Assembly (NCBI GenBank): GCA_963735885.1
Contig: CAVTMP010000005.1
Span: 62,001-126,000, forward strand
Direction: 5' to 3'
Source of the DNA: JBBSBL01 sp963735885
GTDB taxonomy: Bacteria; Actinomycetota; Thermoleophilia; Solirubrobacterales; Solirubrobacteraceae
DNA: 64,000 bases
The notes beneath the pieces are model-generated. The model saw only the letters and a list, made by a program, of their open reading frames with translations. It was not told the DNA's origin and did not search any database. The position numbers and the translations under genes were made by a program. Below, one piece after another: positions 8,098-18,678 of this stretch (the stretch's first letter is position 1; each line of letters opens with the position of its first letter).

Positions 8098-9189
8098 ATG
8101 AGGGGGGCGCTGACCCGGTCCGAGTGGAAGCGGGCTGCGGGGTTCGCCGGCGCGATCATCGGCCTGCACGTGATCGGCTTCGGGCTCCTGTTCGCGTTCG
8201 TCGTGCCGAAGCACTTCAGCCTCGGTGCGAGCGGCGTCTTCGGCGTGGGCATCGGGATGACCGCCTACACGCTGGGCATGCGACACGCCTTCGACGCCGA
8301 CCACATCGGGGCGATCGACAACACGACCCGCAAGCTGATGACCGACGGACAGCGACCGCTCGGCGTGGGCTTCTTCTTCTCCCTCGGGCACTCGAGCATC
8401 GTCTTCCTCCTCGCCGCGGCGTTCGCGTTGGGGATCCGGGGCCTGAGCGGCGAGGTCAGCAGCGACGGCTCCGCCCTCCATCAGGCGACGGGGCTGATCG
8501 GGCCGACGGTCTCGGGGACCTTCCTGTTCCTGATCGGGATCCTCAACCTGATCGTCCTGGCCGGGATCGTGAAGATCTTCCTGCGCATGCGGGGAGGCCA
8601 TCTCAACGAGGCCGAGCTCGAGGAGCAGCTCGACCGGCGCGGCTTCATGAATCGCTTCTACGGTCGCGCCTCGCGCTCGATCACGAAGTCCTGGCAGATG
8701 TACCCGGTGGGGTTCCTCTTCGGCCTCGGGTTCGACACGGCGACCGAGGTCGCCCTGCTCGCCACCGCCGGCGCGGCCGCCGCGGGGGGCCTGCCGATCT
8801 ACGCGATCCTGTGCCTTCCCGTCCTCTTCGCCGCCGGGATGTCGCTTCTCGACACGATCGACGGCGCGTTCATGAACTTCGCCTACGGCTGGGCCTTCTC
8901 CAAGCCGGTGCGGAAGATCTTCTACAACATGACCATCACCGGGCTGTCGGTCGCCGTCGCCCTCCTCATCGGAACGATCGAGCTGATGTCCGTGTTCGCC
9001 GGCAGGCTGGGCCTGACCGGACAGCCGTGGGACCTCGTGTCGAACCTCGACCTCAACCACGTCGGGTACGCGATCGTCGGCCTCTTCGTCCTGACCTGGG
9101 TGATCGCGGTGGGGGTGTGGCGCTTCGCGCGGATCGAGGAGCGGTGGTCGGCGCACCTGGACCCCGTCACGAACCTGGAGGAGTGGTAG
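8098..9189 (+). CDS. NiCoT-family nickel/cobalt permease (HoxN/NixA type)
   Basis: 363 residues with eight or so membrane segments. The NiCoT signature RHAFDADHIGAIDNTTRK (HX4DH) is in the second helix, followed by FSLGHSSIVF and LGFDTATEVALL, all diagnostic motifs. Imports Ni2+ and/or Co2+ by secondary transport. No urease, hydrogenase or cobalamin-synthesis gene lies in the window; one candidate cobalt consumer is the B12-dependent mutase at 21.4 kb. The 3' end overlaps the convergent exonuclease gene by 23 bases. Confidence 0.9.
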   Translation: MRGALTRSEWKRAAGFAGAIIGLHVIGFGLLFAFVVPKHFSLGASGVFGVGIGMTAYTLGMRHAFDADHIGAIDNTTRKLMTDGQRPLGVGFFFSLGHSSIVFLLAAAFALGIRGLSGEVSSDGSALHQATGLIGPTVSGTFLFLIGILNLIVLAGIVKIFLRMRGGHLNEAELEEQLDRRGFMNRFYGRASRSITKSWQMYPVGFLFGLGFDTATEVALLATAGAAAAGGLPIYAILCLPVLFAAGMSLLDTIDGAFMNFAYGWAFSKPVRKIFYNMTITGLSVAVALLIGTIELMSVFAGRLGLTGQPWDLVSNLDLNHVGYAIVGLFVLTWVIAVGVWRFARIEERWSAHLDPVTNLEEW

Positions 9190-10875
9190 CCGCCCGCGCG
9201 AGGAACCGCGACACCTCGTCGTGTGTCGGTGGCGGGTCGAGCGGCAGCCGCGGGGTGTCCGGATGAGCGGCGAGCCACCCCGTCACCGTCCGGATCTCGG
9301 CGATCTCCTCGGTGGGGACCCAGGTGGCGACGCCGTGGCCCTCGACGGGCCGCAGGGCGGCCGCCGTCCGGGCCTCGACCTCGTCCAGCGGTGGAAGCGG
9401 GCCCCAGTCCGCCACCCGCCCGCGGGCCAGCCAGACCGCGTCGTGGCGCGCCGTGACGGGATGGCGGGCGAGCACGAGGGCCGGGGTCGCGTGCGTGGCG
9501 CGCAGCACCCCCTCGAGCCGGTCGAGCAGCGCCTCGATCCGGGCGCGGCGCCGGCGCAGGGCCGCGGCCCGCTCGTAGCGGCGCGCGGCCGCGGCCTCGC
9601 GCATCTGCGCCGTGAGGTGGCCCAGCAGCGCGCCGCGCCCGTCCGCGGGGGACGTGAAGAGCGCCGAGCGCCGCGTCCAGCCGCCGGCGGTAGAGATTCG
9701 GATCGAGGTCCCCGAGGCAGGGCGAGAGGCAGCGCCCCATCTGGCCGTAGGCCGAGGGATGGTCGCGGCGGCGCAGGCGGCGGCCGCAGTGGCGCAGGCC
9801 GAAGAGCGAGTCGATCTGCTCGACGAGCTCGGCCGCGGCGGCGCGCCCGCGCAGCGGCCCGACCGTCCAGCCGTTCCCGGAGGCCGGCTCCGAGGCGACC
9901 TCGAGCACCGGGAACGGCACGTCGAGCCGGCAGCGCAGGTAGACGAAGCGCGGGTCCGGGGCGCGCAGCCGCACGTTGCCGGGCGGGCGCAGCTCGCGGA
10001 TCAGCCGGCACTCCAGCAGCAGCGCCCCGAGCTCGGACGCCGTCGCCCGGTAGTCGACGACGCTGGCCTCCCCGGTCCAGGCCGCCCCGCCGGCGGCCGG
10101 CGCGAAGTGCGCTCGCGCGCGCGAGCGGATCGAGACGGACTTCCCGACGTAGAGCGTGCGGCCGGCGGCGTCGCGGAAGAGGTAGACGCCCGGGTCGCGT
10201 GGCAGCTCGCCGAGATCGAGCTCCTCGAGCCGCGCCCGGGCGCGCGCGACGGCGGCGCCCGCGCCGTGGCCGGCGCGGCGTCGCGGCCGGCGGCGCGGGC
10301 GGAGCAGCCCGAGCCCCTCCCCCACGCTCGCGGCGTGCGTGCACAGCCGTGGGAGGAGCGCGCACAGCACCGCGCCCGCACGTCTCGGCGTCGAGGAGCG
10401 CGCGATGGGCCCCGGCGACCTCGATGCCGAGCGCGGCGGCGAGCTCGCCGAGCCCCCGCCGGCGCTGGAGCGGCAGCATCCGCCGGGCCAGCGCGACGGT
10501 GCAGAGCACCGGCGGGTCGGGCCACTCGAGGCCGGCGCGCGCGAAGGCCTGCCGGAGCACGCGACGGTCGAACGCGGCGTTGTGGGCGACGAGCACCCGT
10601 CCCGCGAGACGGGCGGCGAGCTCCGGGAGGACGACGTCGCCGGTCGGCGCGCCGTCCACCATCGCCTGCGTGATGCCGGTGAACCGCTGGATCCCCCGAC
10701 CGAGGGGGGCGTGGGCGCGGACGAGGGACGACCAGCGCTCGTGCAGCTCGCCGCCGCCGGCGAGCACGGCGGCCACCTCGGTGAGCTCGCAGCGCTCGCC
10801 GCCGCGGCCGTTGGTCTCGGTGTCGACGACGAGGAACTCCGCCTCGCGCAGCGGGGCGTCCAGCACGGAGGGCAC
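9167..10875 (-). CDS. DEDD exonuclease fused to UvrC/Cho-like GIY-YIG nuclease (two frame breaks)
   Basis: N-terminal DnaQ-like 3'-5' exonuclease (VVDTETNG, VAHNAAFDRRVLR, HRALLDAE) followed by a GIY-YIG domain (PGVYLFRDAAGRTLYVGKS) and the UvrC-like middle region with GRCLSPCLG and a UVR-like helical stretch (MREAAAARRYERAA). This fusion is known from actinobacteria and is thought to act in DNA repair. Single-base insertions near 10377 and 9660 put the three parts in different frames; sequence is well conserved across each break, so I treat it as one gene of about 568 residues. GTG start follows a TATTCC -10 box. Confidence 0.8.
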
Positions 10876-10883
10876 GAGCGGAG

Positions 10884-10889
10884 GGAATA
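10884..10889 (-). promoter_or_regulatory. -10 box (TATTCC), leaderless start
   Basis: TATTCC on the minus strand, 8 bases before the GTG at 10875. Confidence 0.4.
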
Positions 10890-11032
10890 CGACGCCGGCC
10901 GGACGGGGTGCACGCCGCGTTGCGGAGGGCTCGGAAGGCCGCCGGCCGGGGCTTTCGCCGCGCCGAGCCGTCGGTTAGGGTAGGCCCGTCGGGCCCGGCG
11001 CGGGCCCCTGGAGAGGAGAGCGGTAGCGCCGA

Positions 11033-11452
11033 ATGCGGATCCCGCCGATCGCAGCGGCCGGGCTCGTGACCATCGCCGTCGCGGGCTGTGGCTCCGACGA
11101 CTACGCGAACGACCCGCGGCCTCCGCGGCCGCTGAACATCGCCGCCTTCATCGACGGGAAGCGGGTGACGATCTCGCCCCGGGCGATCGGCGGCGGCCCG
11201 GTGACGATCGTCGTCACCAACCAGAGCCGGGTCTCGCAGGACCTCTCGATCCACGGCGCACTCGACGCCGATCCGTGCACGAGCGCCGTCTCCTCGACGG
11301 GGCCGATCAACCCGAACGGCACCGCGAGCTTCAAGGTCAACGTCCGCGAGGGCGCGTGCACGCTGACCGCGACCGGCCGCGCCGTCGCGCCGGCCCGCCT
11401 GCGGGTCGGCGCCCAGCGGCCCAGCAGCCAGAACGACCTGCTGCTGCCGTAG
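11033..11452 (+). CDS. Small secreted lipoprotein, unknown function
   Basis: 139 residues. Signal peptide with lipobox (VTIAVAGC, Cys at about 19), then a single beta-rich domain (VTIVVTNQSRVSQDL) resembling a small immunoglobulin/cupredoxin-like fold with two further cysteines (DPCTS, GACTL) that may form a disulfide. Expressed with a leader: TAGGGT at 10976 and a GAGAGGAG ribosome site 12 bases before ATG. Converges with the large hydrolase gene. Confidence 0.7.
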   Translation: MRIPPIAAAGLVTIAVAGCGSDDYANDPRPPRPLNIAAFIDGKRVTISPRAIGGGPVTIVVTNQSRVSQDLSIHGALDADPCTSAVSSTGPINPNGTASFKVNVREGACTLTATGRAVAPARLRVGAQRPSSQNDLLLP

Positions 11453-11460
11453 GCGCTGAC

Positions 11461-13969
11461 TCAGTACGGCGGCGGCCCGAGCCAGCGCCCGCGTAGCAGG
11501 GCTTCGCGTCGCAGGTGTCGGTCACCTGGCCGCCGATCGACAGGAACGCGGACTTCATGGCCCGTCCGGTCACCGTGCGGCGCGGGTACTCGTGGGGGTC
11601 GACGCCGTCGTTGCCGTCCGCGCCGCTCGCCTCCTTCGGCGGCAGGTTCGTGGCCGGTGAGGGGTTGACCCCGAGCCAGCCGCCCGCCCCGTCGTCGCGC
11701 ACCGGCCCCGAGTCGAACATGACGAGTGCCGAGCCGCCGTACGGGAACGAGCCGATCGGCGCGATCCCGTAGAACGGCGTCACGTCGCGGCTGCGGCCCG
11801 GGTCGACCGCGGGCGTGCGCAGCCGGGCTCCGATCGTCCGCGCCTCGACCTCGGCGGTCACCGGCGCGACCTGGAAGTCGCCCACCGCCACCGACATCAG
11901 CACCTTGTGGGGCGGCGTGTTCGGGAGCGGGTCGGTGGTCATGTGCTGCGCGTAGCCGTTCGCCTCGGCCCGGTCCCACAGCATCTGCACGATGGACAGG
12001 ACGAGCGGTCGCTGCAGCTCGTTCGGATAGGCGGGGTTGAAGATGAGCGAGTAGGTCGCGAAGTCGACTGACCGGGTGAGCAGCGTCGAGTAGTTCATGC
12101 CGTTCACGCCGAGCGAGATCCGGTCGGCGTCGACGGAGATCGCGGCGAACGCGCCGCCGAGGATGCCGCCCTGGCTGTTCCCGTCGTAGAAGAGGCGCGA
12201 GCCGTCGATCATCGAGCGCCCGTCGCCGCCCTGGAACGCGGGATCGCTGCCGAGGCCGTCGCGGGTGGATCAGCGCCCGCCCGAGGTAGAGCTCGTTGAG
12301 CAGCCCCTGCTGGGTGCGGTCGCCCGAGGTCGAGAAGTACGAGAAGTCCCCGAGGATCTTGATCGCCTGGCCGACGTCCTCGCTGGAGAAGCCGATCTCG
12401 TCGGTCGCGCAGTAGACGAAGCCGGTGCTCGTTGACCATGTCCTGCGCCTGGCCCTGGTTCACCTCGCTCGCGCTGCCGAGCAGGCCGTGCCCGTACAGC
12501 GAGGGCCGGGCCGGGATCGCCGCCCCCGTCGAGGACCCGCCCTGGAAGGCGGCCCGCGGCTCGATGCAGATGAACTTCGCCTCGTAGGTGTTGCCCGGCA
12601 GCTGGCTGGGGACCGAGGCGCCCGGGGCGTAGTGGAACTTCGAGCCGACCGGGCAACCCGGCTGGTCGAGGTAGCACGGCACGGTCACCGTGCCGGTGAC
12701 CCGGCGCGCGAGCCGGTTGTTCTGGGCGATCGTGAAGTTCTCGACCTGGGTGACCTTGAACTTCGGCGCGGTGCCCTGGACCTTCAGGTCGCGGAGGTTC
12801 GTGTCACCGAGCTGCCGGAAGGCGTCGTTGCGGATCGCCAGGATCGGGTCGCTCAGGCTCTTGCGGCTCGCGACGGTGAAGTCCCACGCCAGGTAGAGGT
12901 CCGAGCGGCGGACGCCGGCACGGCGCAGCACGCGGAAGATCCGGCCGAAGTGCGCGCGGCGGCGCTCCACGGCGGGCTGGTCGGTGACGATGGAGTCGCG
13001 GTAGACCTGGAAGCCCCGGCCGGCCGGGATCACCGCGCCGTCGCCGTCGCGCAGGTTCCGCAGGGCGACGATGTAGCGGTGGCCCTCGCGGAGGTTCCGG
13101 CCCGGGCGGATGATCAGCGCGCGGCTCCCCGCGGTGGTGGCGTTCGCGTCGAGCTCGGCCCAGATGAGCTGACGCCGCCCGGTGCCCGCGTCGATCAGGA
13201 CCGCGGGCTGGTCGCGGCGATAGGTCTGGCCGATGTCGGTCTGGGGCACGAGCCCGGTCTTCTGGAAGGCCTCGGGCGTGTCGAGGCCCGGCACCTTGAG
13301 CACGATCGACGAGCCGGGGCTGAAGCCGTCGTTGCGGTTCCAGTCGGTGGGGTCGATCGGGGTGCCGCCGCTGTTGCGCGGCATCGAGTCGGCGGCGAAG
13401 CTCACCCGCCGCCGGGTCGGCGTCGTGGGGTCGCGGACGGTGAAGTGGTCGTTCGGGAACGGGAAGAGGCAGTCCCCGTTGCCGATGAAGTCGCAGCGGT
13501 CGGCGTGGGCGAGGTCGATCCCCGCGCCGGTGTCGAGGTCGCGGCAGAGCGACGGGCTGGAGCGCAGCCGCCGTGCGTCCCGCCCGCGGCTCTCGCCGAA
13601 GCGGGCGACGGCCACGACCTGGGGATCGCCGCAGCGCCGTACGAGCTGGCGGCCGACGCCGGTGAGCGGCAGGGCGACGATCTCGGCCCGGTGGCGCAGG
13701 CGCACGAGGGTGGGCCGCGTGATCGCGTAGGCGACGCCGGCGTTGTGGGCGCGACCGAGGACGAGCGCGCGACCCGGCGCGTGCGGCGCGACGCGCACGA
13801 GCAGCGCGCCGGAGCGAAGCGCCTCGCGCTGGGTGGCGGTGAGCACCGCCACGTCGGGGGCCTCCCAGGCGCTCGCCGCGGGGGCGAGCGCGGCCACGGC
13901 GGCGGCGGCGAGCGCGAGGCCGAGGGCGACGCGGCGGGGACGAGACGGACGGACGGGCTCGGTCGGCAC
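11461..13969 (-). CDS. Large secreted alpha/beta-hydrolase (virulence-lipase-like), three frame breaks
   Basis: About 835 residues. GTG start with AAGGAGG upstream and a Sec signal peptide (VALGLALAAAAVAALAPAASA). The middle has the NGDCLFPFPNDHFTVRD pattern seen in N-terminal domains of bacterial extracellular lipases, the C-terminal half has an alpha/beta-hydrolase with a YGHGLLG strand and nucleophile elbow GNSQGG. Substrate probably an ester or polyester; not determinable. Single-base shifts near 12424, 12262 and 11493 break the frame; rejoining restores HGFVYCATDEIGFS and the end WLGPPPY. Paired cysteines fit an exported protein. Confidence 0.65.
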
Positions 13970-14083
13970 GGTGGCGCTCCTCCTTGGTCGTCCACGAGCG
14001 GTGCGACGGCAGCGGAGCGACGCTAACAGAAGCCGGGGGACCGGTGACGTCGATCCCCGCCCCGGCCCCACCGCCCCGCGCGC

Positions 14084-14126
14084 TTGACGAATCCGTGCTT
14101 CCACGTAATACTTGCGTGCGTGCAAG
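14084..14126 (+). promoter_or_regulatory. Promoter and candidate MarR operator
   Basis: -35 TTGACG (14084-14089), 16-base spacer, -10 TAATAC (14106-14111), 8 bases to GTG. The inverted repeat CTTGC-GTGCGT-GCAAG at 14111-14126 covers the -10 edge and the start codon, as expected for an autorepressor site. Confidence 0.6.
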
Positions 14127-14635
14127 CAATAGCTACGTCTCGAGCAACCGGTTCCTCCGCGCCGGTCTCCCCCGAGGAGCTCGGCCGGCTGATGCTCGAC
14201 GTCTTCGCCGCGATCCAGCGCTCGAGCGGCGCGGAGGACGTGTTCGCGCTGATCGACGAGCTCGACCTCTCGCTCACCCAGTTCAAGCTGCTCACCGAGC
14301 TCGCGGCGCTCGAGCGCCCCTGCTCGATCAAGCAGGCCGGGGCGTGCGTCGGCCTCTCGCTCCCGGCCGCCAGCCGGGCCGCGGACGTGCTCGTGCGACG
14401 CGGCCTGCTGGAGCGCCACGAGGACGCCGAGGACCGCCGGATCAAGCGCCTGACCCTGACGGCGAAGGGCGGCGAGGCCGCCGGGCGCATCCGCGCGGCG
14501 CGCCTCTCCGGGCTCGAGTCGTTCGCCGCGCATCTGAGCGCGGCGGAGCGCCGCCGTCTCGCGGAGGCCGTCCGGCCGCTGCTGCGCACCGGCGCCCCCG
14601 ACCCTTCCGCCCCCGACGAGGACCCGACGCCATGA
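14120..14635 (+). CDS. MarR-family transcriptional regulator
   Basis: 171 residues. Winged helix typical of MarR: LSLTQFKLLTELAAL, SIKQAGACVGLSLPAASRAADVLVRRGLLERHEDAEDRRIKRLTLTAKG split here over several motifs (the DxRR wing is EDAEDRR). GTG at 14120 is chosen since it sits 8 bases after a TAATAC box; the TTG at 14084 is part of the -35. The stop overlaps the exporter ATG by 4 bases, so it should control that exporter and itself through the palindrome at its start. Confidence 0.85.
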   Translation: MQAIATSRATGSSAPVSPEELGRLMLDVFAAIQRSSGAEDVFALIDELDLSLTQFKLLTELAALERPCSIKQAGACVGLSLPAASRAADVLVRRGLLERHEDAEDRRIKRLTLTAKGGEAAGRIRAARLSGLESFAAHLSAAERRRLAEAVRPLLRTGAPDPSAPDEDPTP

Positions 14636-16272
14636 CCGAGGCGATCCGCCGCCACCGCGCCCGCCTGGTCACCGAGGAGAACCGCCGCTGGTGGACGCTC
14701 GCGGCGATGTGCTTCGCGCTGTTCATGATCATGCTCGACAACACGGTCGTGAACGTCGCGCTGCCCTCGATCCAGCGCGACCTCCACACCACGCTCTCGG
14801 CGCTCGAGTGGACCGTGAACGCCTACACGCTCACCTTCGCCGTGCTGCTCGTGACCGGCGGTCGCCTCGGCGACATCTTCGGACGGCGGCGCATGTTCCT
14901 CTTCGGCGTCGTCGTCTTCGCGCTCTCCAGCGCGGCGATCGGCTTCTCGCCCAGCGACGCCTGGCTCGTCGGCTGGCGCGCCGTCCAGGGCATCGGCGCG
15001 GCGTTCATGATGCCCGCGACGCTCTCGATCATCACCAACGCGTTCCCCGCCGAGGAGCGGGGCAAGGCGATCGGCACGTGGGCGGGCGTCTCCGCGCTGG
15101 CCCTGGCGATCGGCCCGGTGGTCGGCGGCTTCCTCACCCAGCAGGTGAGCTGGCAGTCGATCTTCTTCCTCAACCTGCCGGTGGCCGCGGGCGCGATCGC
15201 GGTGACCCTGTTCGCGACCCGCGAGTCGCGCGACGAGACGGTGTCGCGGAAGGTCGACGTCCCGGGGATCCTCGCGATCAGCGCGGGCCTCGCCGGGATC
15301 GTCCTCGCGCTCGTCGAGGGGAACGCCTGGGGCTGGGGCTCTCCCGCCATCCTCGGCCTGCTCGCGGCGTCGCTCCTCTCGCTCGCCGCCTTCGTGTGGA
15401 TCGAGCGCCACAGCGACGCGCCGATCGTCGACTTCGCGTTCTTCCGCTCGCGCTCGTTCGTCGGCGCGAACATCGTCGCCTTCATCGTCTCCTTCGCGAT
15501 GCTCGCGATGTTCTTCTTCATCGCGCTCTACATGCAGAACATCCTCGGCTACTCGCCGCTGGAGGCCGGGGTGCGCTTCCTGCCCTCGACCGTGATGATC
15601 GTCCTCATCGCGCCGATCGCCGGCCGCCTCGCCGACAAGGTCGGACCGCGCCCGCTGATGACCCTCGGCCTGCTGTTCGCCTCGGCGTCGCTCTTCTGGC
15701 AGTCGCAGCTCACGGTGGACAGCGGCTACGGCTTCCTGCTGCCCGCCTTCGTGCTGATGGGCGTCGGCATGGCGCTCGTCATGTCGCCGATGAGCACGGC
15801 CGCGATGAACGCGGTCGACGTGACGAAGGCGGGCGTGGCCTCCGGCGTCCTGTCGATGACGCGGATGGTCGGCGGCACGTTCGGCGTCGCGGTGCTGGGC
15901 GCGATCGTCACCGCGGTCGGCCGGACGAAGATCGACGACGCGCTGCCGCGCCTGCCGCCGGCGGCGCGCGACCGGATCGTCGACGGCCTCGGCTCCGGCG
16001 CCGCCGCCGGCGGGAGGGCGCCGGCCGAGGTCGTGGCGGCGACGAAGACCGCGTTCGTCTCGGCGCTCGGCAGCGGGCTGACGCTCGGCGCGAGCGTCAC
16101 GCTGGTCGGCGCCGTCGTGGCGTGGACCCTGGTGGCGCGCAAGCCGGCCGCCCGTCCCGCGGACGCCCCCGCCGCGACGCCCTCGACGCCGGGCCCCTCG
16201 GCCGAGGCCGAGGCCGTCGCGGCCGTCGAGCGCGAGCCGGGCGTCGCGCGCGAGCCGGCCGCCGCCGGGTAG
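14632..16272 (+). CDS. DHA2 (EmrB/QacA) family drug:H+ exporter
   Basis: 546 residues, about 14 membrane helices. MFS motifs: LDNTVVNVALPSIQRDL in helix 1 (motif D1), GGRLGDIFGRRRMFLFG (motif A), WRAVQGIGAAFMMP (motif B) and IGPVVGG (motif C, antiporter). C-terminal tail is Ala/Pro rich and disordered. Translationally coupled to the MarR gene, a standard repressor-pump pair for toxic organic compounds. Substrate unknown. Confidence 0.9.
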   Translation: MTEAIRRHRARLVTEENRRWWTLAAMCFALFMIMLDNTVVNVALPSIQRDLHTTLSALEWTVNAYTLTFAVLLVTGGRLGDIFGRRRMFLFGVVVFALSSAAIGFSPSDAWLVGWRAVQGIGAAFMMPATLSIITNAFPAEERGKAIGTWAGVSALALAIGPVVGGFLTQQVSWQSIFFLNLPVAAGAIAVTLFATRESRDETVSRKVDVPGILAISAGLAGIVLALVEGNAWGWGSPAILGLLAASLLSLAAFVWIERHSDAPIVDFAFFRSRSFVGANIVAFIVSFAMLAMFFFIALYMQNILGYSPLEAGVRFLPSTVMIVLIAPIAGRLADKVGPRPLMTLGLLFASASLFWQSQLTVDSGYGFLLPAFVLMGVGMALVMSPMSTAAMNAVDVTKAGVASGVLSMTRMVGGTFGVAVLGAIVTAVGRTKIDDALPRLPPAARDRIVDGLGSGAAAGGRAPAEVVAATKTAFVSALGSGLTLGASVTLVGAVVAWTLVARKPAARPADAPAATPSTPGPSAEAEAVAAVEREPGVAREPAAAG

Positions 16273-16294
16273 CGGCCACCCGCCGGCCGGTGGC

Positions 16295-16323
16295 GGCCGC
16301 CGATCCGGCCGGCCGCCGATCCG
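16295..16323. repeat. Short direct repeat, intergenic
   Basis: GGCCGCCGATCCG occurs at 16295-16307 and again at 16311-16323 (period 16) between the exporter and corA, next to a CCACC..GGTGG hairpin at 16277 onward. Could be part of a terminator. Confidence 0.4.
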
Positions 16324-16353
16324 CCCGGCCCCCGCGCCGACCGGCGCCGGGGA

Positions 16354-16359
16354 TACCGT
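16354..16359 (+). promoter_or_regulatory. -10 box (TACCGT), leaderless start of corA
   Basis: TACCGT, 7 bases, ATG at 16367. This spacing favours the ATG over the GTG at 16358, which lies inside the box. Confidence 0.5.
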
Positions 16360-16366
16360 GGGCGAC

Positions 16367-17341
16367 ATGGAGGTCCTCGACCGGATCGACGCGGCCCGGC
16401 TCGACGCCCTGAGGGCCCGCGACGAGTTCTTCTGGCTCGACCTCCACCTCGCCACCGGCGCGGAGAGCGCCGCCGCCGTCGAGGCGCTCACCACGCGCTT
16501 CGGCTGGCATCCGCTCGTCGCCCGCAACCTCGGCCAGCCCCGCCAGCGGCCGAAGCTCGAGCCGTTCGGCGACTACTCCTTCCTCGTCTTCTACGGCGCG
16601 CGCCAGGTCGAGCTCGACAAGGTCGCCGAACAGGACGACGCCGCGCACCTCGCCGAGGTCCACCTCGTGGTCAGCGGGTCCTACGTCGTCTCGCTGCACC
16701 CGGACCCGATCGCCGATCTCGACGCGCTGCGCGGCGAGCTGGCCGCGCGCGAGGGCATCTCCGAGGAGCGCATCGTCTACGAGATCCTCGACCGGCTCAC
16801 CTCGACCTACTTCGACGTGCTGGACGACGTCGACGGCGCGATCGACACGATCGAGGACGAGATCGTGGCCCGTCCGACCGACGAGCAGCTCGATCAGGTC
16901 TTCCACCTCAAGCGCGTCCTCATCCGGACGCGGCGGGTCGTCGATCCCCAGCGCGACCTCGCGGCCCGCGCGCTCGAGGATCTCGACCGCCTCCCCGGCC
17001 TGGAGAAGGACGGCCACGACTACTTCCGCGACGTCTACGACCACCTGCTGCGGATCTCCGACCGGGTGGAGTCCTACCGCGACCTCCTGACCAGCGTGAT
17101 GGACGTGTACCTCTCGACCGTCTCCAACCGCCTGAACGTCGTGATGAAGCAGCTCACGGTCGTCGCGACGATCTTCCTGCCGCTGAGCTTCGTGACCGGG
17201 TTCTTCGGCATGAACTTCGCCTGGATGGTCCGGGGCATCGGCTCGCGGGCGGACTTCCTGTGGCTCGGCCTCGGCACCCTCGCCGTCTCCGCGGCGCTGA
17301 TGCTCGCCTGGTTCGCGCGCAAGGGCTGGCTGCGCTCCTGA
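16367..17341 (+). CDS. corA: CorA-family Mg2+/Co2+ transporter
   Basis: 324 residues: a large acidic cytoplasmic domain with a long helix (VDGAIDTIEDEIVARPTDEQ), then two C-terminal membrane helices with the invariant GMN pore motif (FFGMNF) and a basic tail (ARKGWLRS). Standard pentameric Mg2+ channel, may also pass Co2+ or Ni2+. Monocistronic with its own -10 box. No sign of truncation. Confidence 0.9.
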   Translation: MEVLDRIDAARLDALRARDEFFWLDLHLATGAESAAAVEALTTRFGWHPLVARNLGQPRQRPKLEPFGDYSFLVFYGARQVELDKVAEQDDAAHLAEVHLVVSGSYVVSLHPDPIADLDALRGELAAREGISEERIVYEILDRLTSTYFDVLDDVDGAIDTIEDEIVARPTDEQLDQVFHLKRVLIRTRRVVDPQRDLAARALEDLDRLPGLEKDGHDYFRDVYDHLLRISDRVESYRDLLTSVMDVYLSTVSNRLNVVMKQLTVVATIFLPLSFVTGFFGMNFAWMVRGIGSRADFLWLGLGTLAVSAALMLAWFARKGWLRS

Positions 17342-17373
17342 CCGCCCGCCCGTGGCGGCCCCGGCCGCGCCGG

Positions 17374-17412
17374 TAGGATCTCGCGCCCGTCCCGATTCTC
17401 GACTGAGAGAGG
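17374..17412 (+). promoter_or_regulatory. Promoter and ribosome site of ccr
   Basis: TAGGAT at 17374-17379 with a leader of about 30 bases and GAGAGAGG at 17405-17412, 5 bases before the GTG. Unlike most neighbours this gene has a conventional leader. Confidence 0.5.
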
Positions 17413-17417
17413 TCCCC

Positions 17418-18678
17418 GTGGCAGTCGACGTGAGCCAGGTCGCACAGGTCGATGTGGAGCCCGGAGAGCTCCCGGAGACGATGGCCGCCTGGGTCATCCG
17501 CGAGGAGCGCTTCGGCGAGCCGACCGACGCCTTCCAGCTCGAGGAGATCGAGGTCCCCGAGCCCGGCGCCTTCGAGGTCGTCGTGCGCGTGATGGCCGCG
17601 GGCGTGAACTTCAACAACGTGTGGGCCGCGCTCGGCGAGCCCGTCTCGGTGTTCCGCTACGGCGACCATCCGCAGTACGGCCACCACATCGGCGGCTCCG
17701 ACGCCTCCGGCGTCGTCTGGAAGGTCGGCGACGGCGTGACGCGCTGGAAGCCCGGCGACGAGGTCGTCGTCCACTGCAACCAGGCCTCCTACGAGGACCC
17801 GGAGGTCCACGGCCTCGACCCGCTCGCCGCGCCCTCGCAGATGATCTGGGGCTACGAGACGACGTGGGGCTCCTTCGCCCAGTTCACCAAGGTCCAGGCC
17901 CAGCAGCTGCTGCCCAAGCCGACGCACCTCGCCTGGGAGGAGGCCGCGAGCTACGGCCTGACGTACTTCACCGCCTACCGGATGCTGATGGACCGGTGCA
18001 AGCTGCAGGCCGGCCACCGCGTGCTCATCTGGGGCGCCGCCGGCGGCCTCGGCGTGTTCGCGACCCAGCTCTGCAAGCTCGACCGGCGCCGACGCGGTCG
18101 GCGTCGTCTCCTCCGACGAGAAGGGCGAGCTGGTCGAGCCAGCTCGGCGCGATCGGCTACATCAACCGCAACGAGTTCGCCGGGATGATGCGCCGCGGCG
18201 GCGAGTCGCCCGACGAGGAGAAGGCGCGCTTCAAGGAGTCGCGGCGCTTCACCAAGGCCGTCGAGGAGATCCTCGGCGGGCCGCCCGACATCGTCTTCGA
18301 GCACGTCGGCAAGGCGACCTTCCCGACCTCGGTGCTCGCCGTCAAGCCGTTCGGCAAGGTCGTGATCTGCGGCGCGACGTCGGGCTACACGCTCGACTTC
18401 GACGTCCGCTACCTGTGGATGCGCCAGAAGGAGATCCTCGGCTCGCACTTCGCCAACGCGTGGGAGGCGATGCAGCGCCAACGAGCTGATCGAGCAGGGC
18501 AAGATCCGCCCGGTGCTGTGGCAGACGATGGGCTTCGACGGCGTCGCCGAGGCCCACCAGCTCCTGCGCGACAACAAGCACCTCGGGAAGATCTCCGATC
18601 CTCGTCGGCGCCGAGGCCGAGGGCCAGGGCACGACCGCCGAGGGCCCGGGCGCGATCCGCGCGGAGGTCGGGGCCTGA
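17418..18678 (+). CDS. ccr: Crotonyl-CoA carboxylase/reductase (several frame breaks)
   Basis: About 419 residues after repair. Medium-chain dehydrogenase fold with the Ccr-specific insert and motifs: VNFNNVWAALGEPVSVFRYG, HHIGGSDASGVVW, WGYETTWGSFAQF, EEAASYGLTYFTAYRML, and the Rossmann loop IWGAAGGLGVFATQ. Converts crotonyl-CoA plus CO2 and NADPH to ethylmalonyl-CoA, the key step of the ethylmalonyl-CoA pathway. One-base shifts near 18085, 18136, 18478 and 18601 break the frame but every segment stays conserved to the end (GPGAIRAEVGA). Stop TGA overlaps the next ATG. Confidence 0.88.
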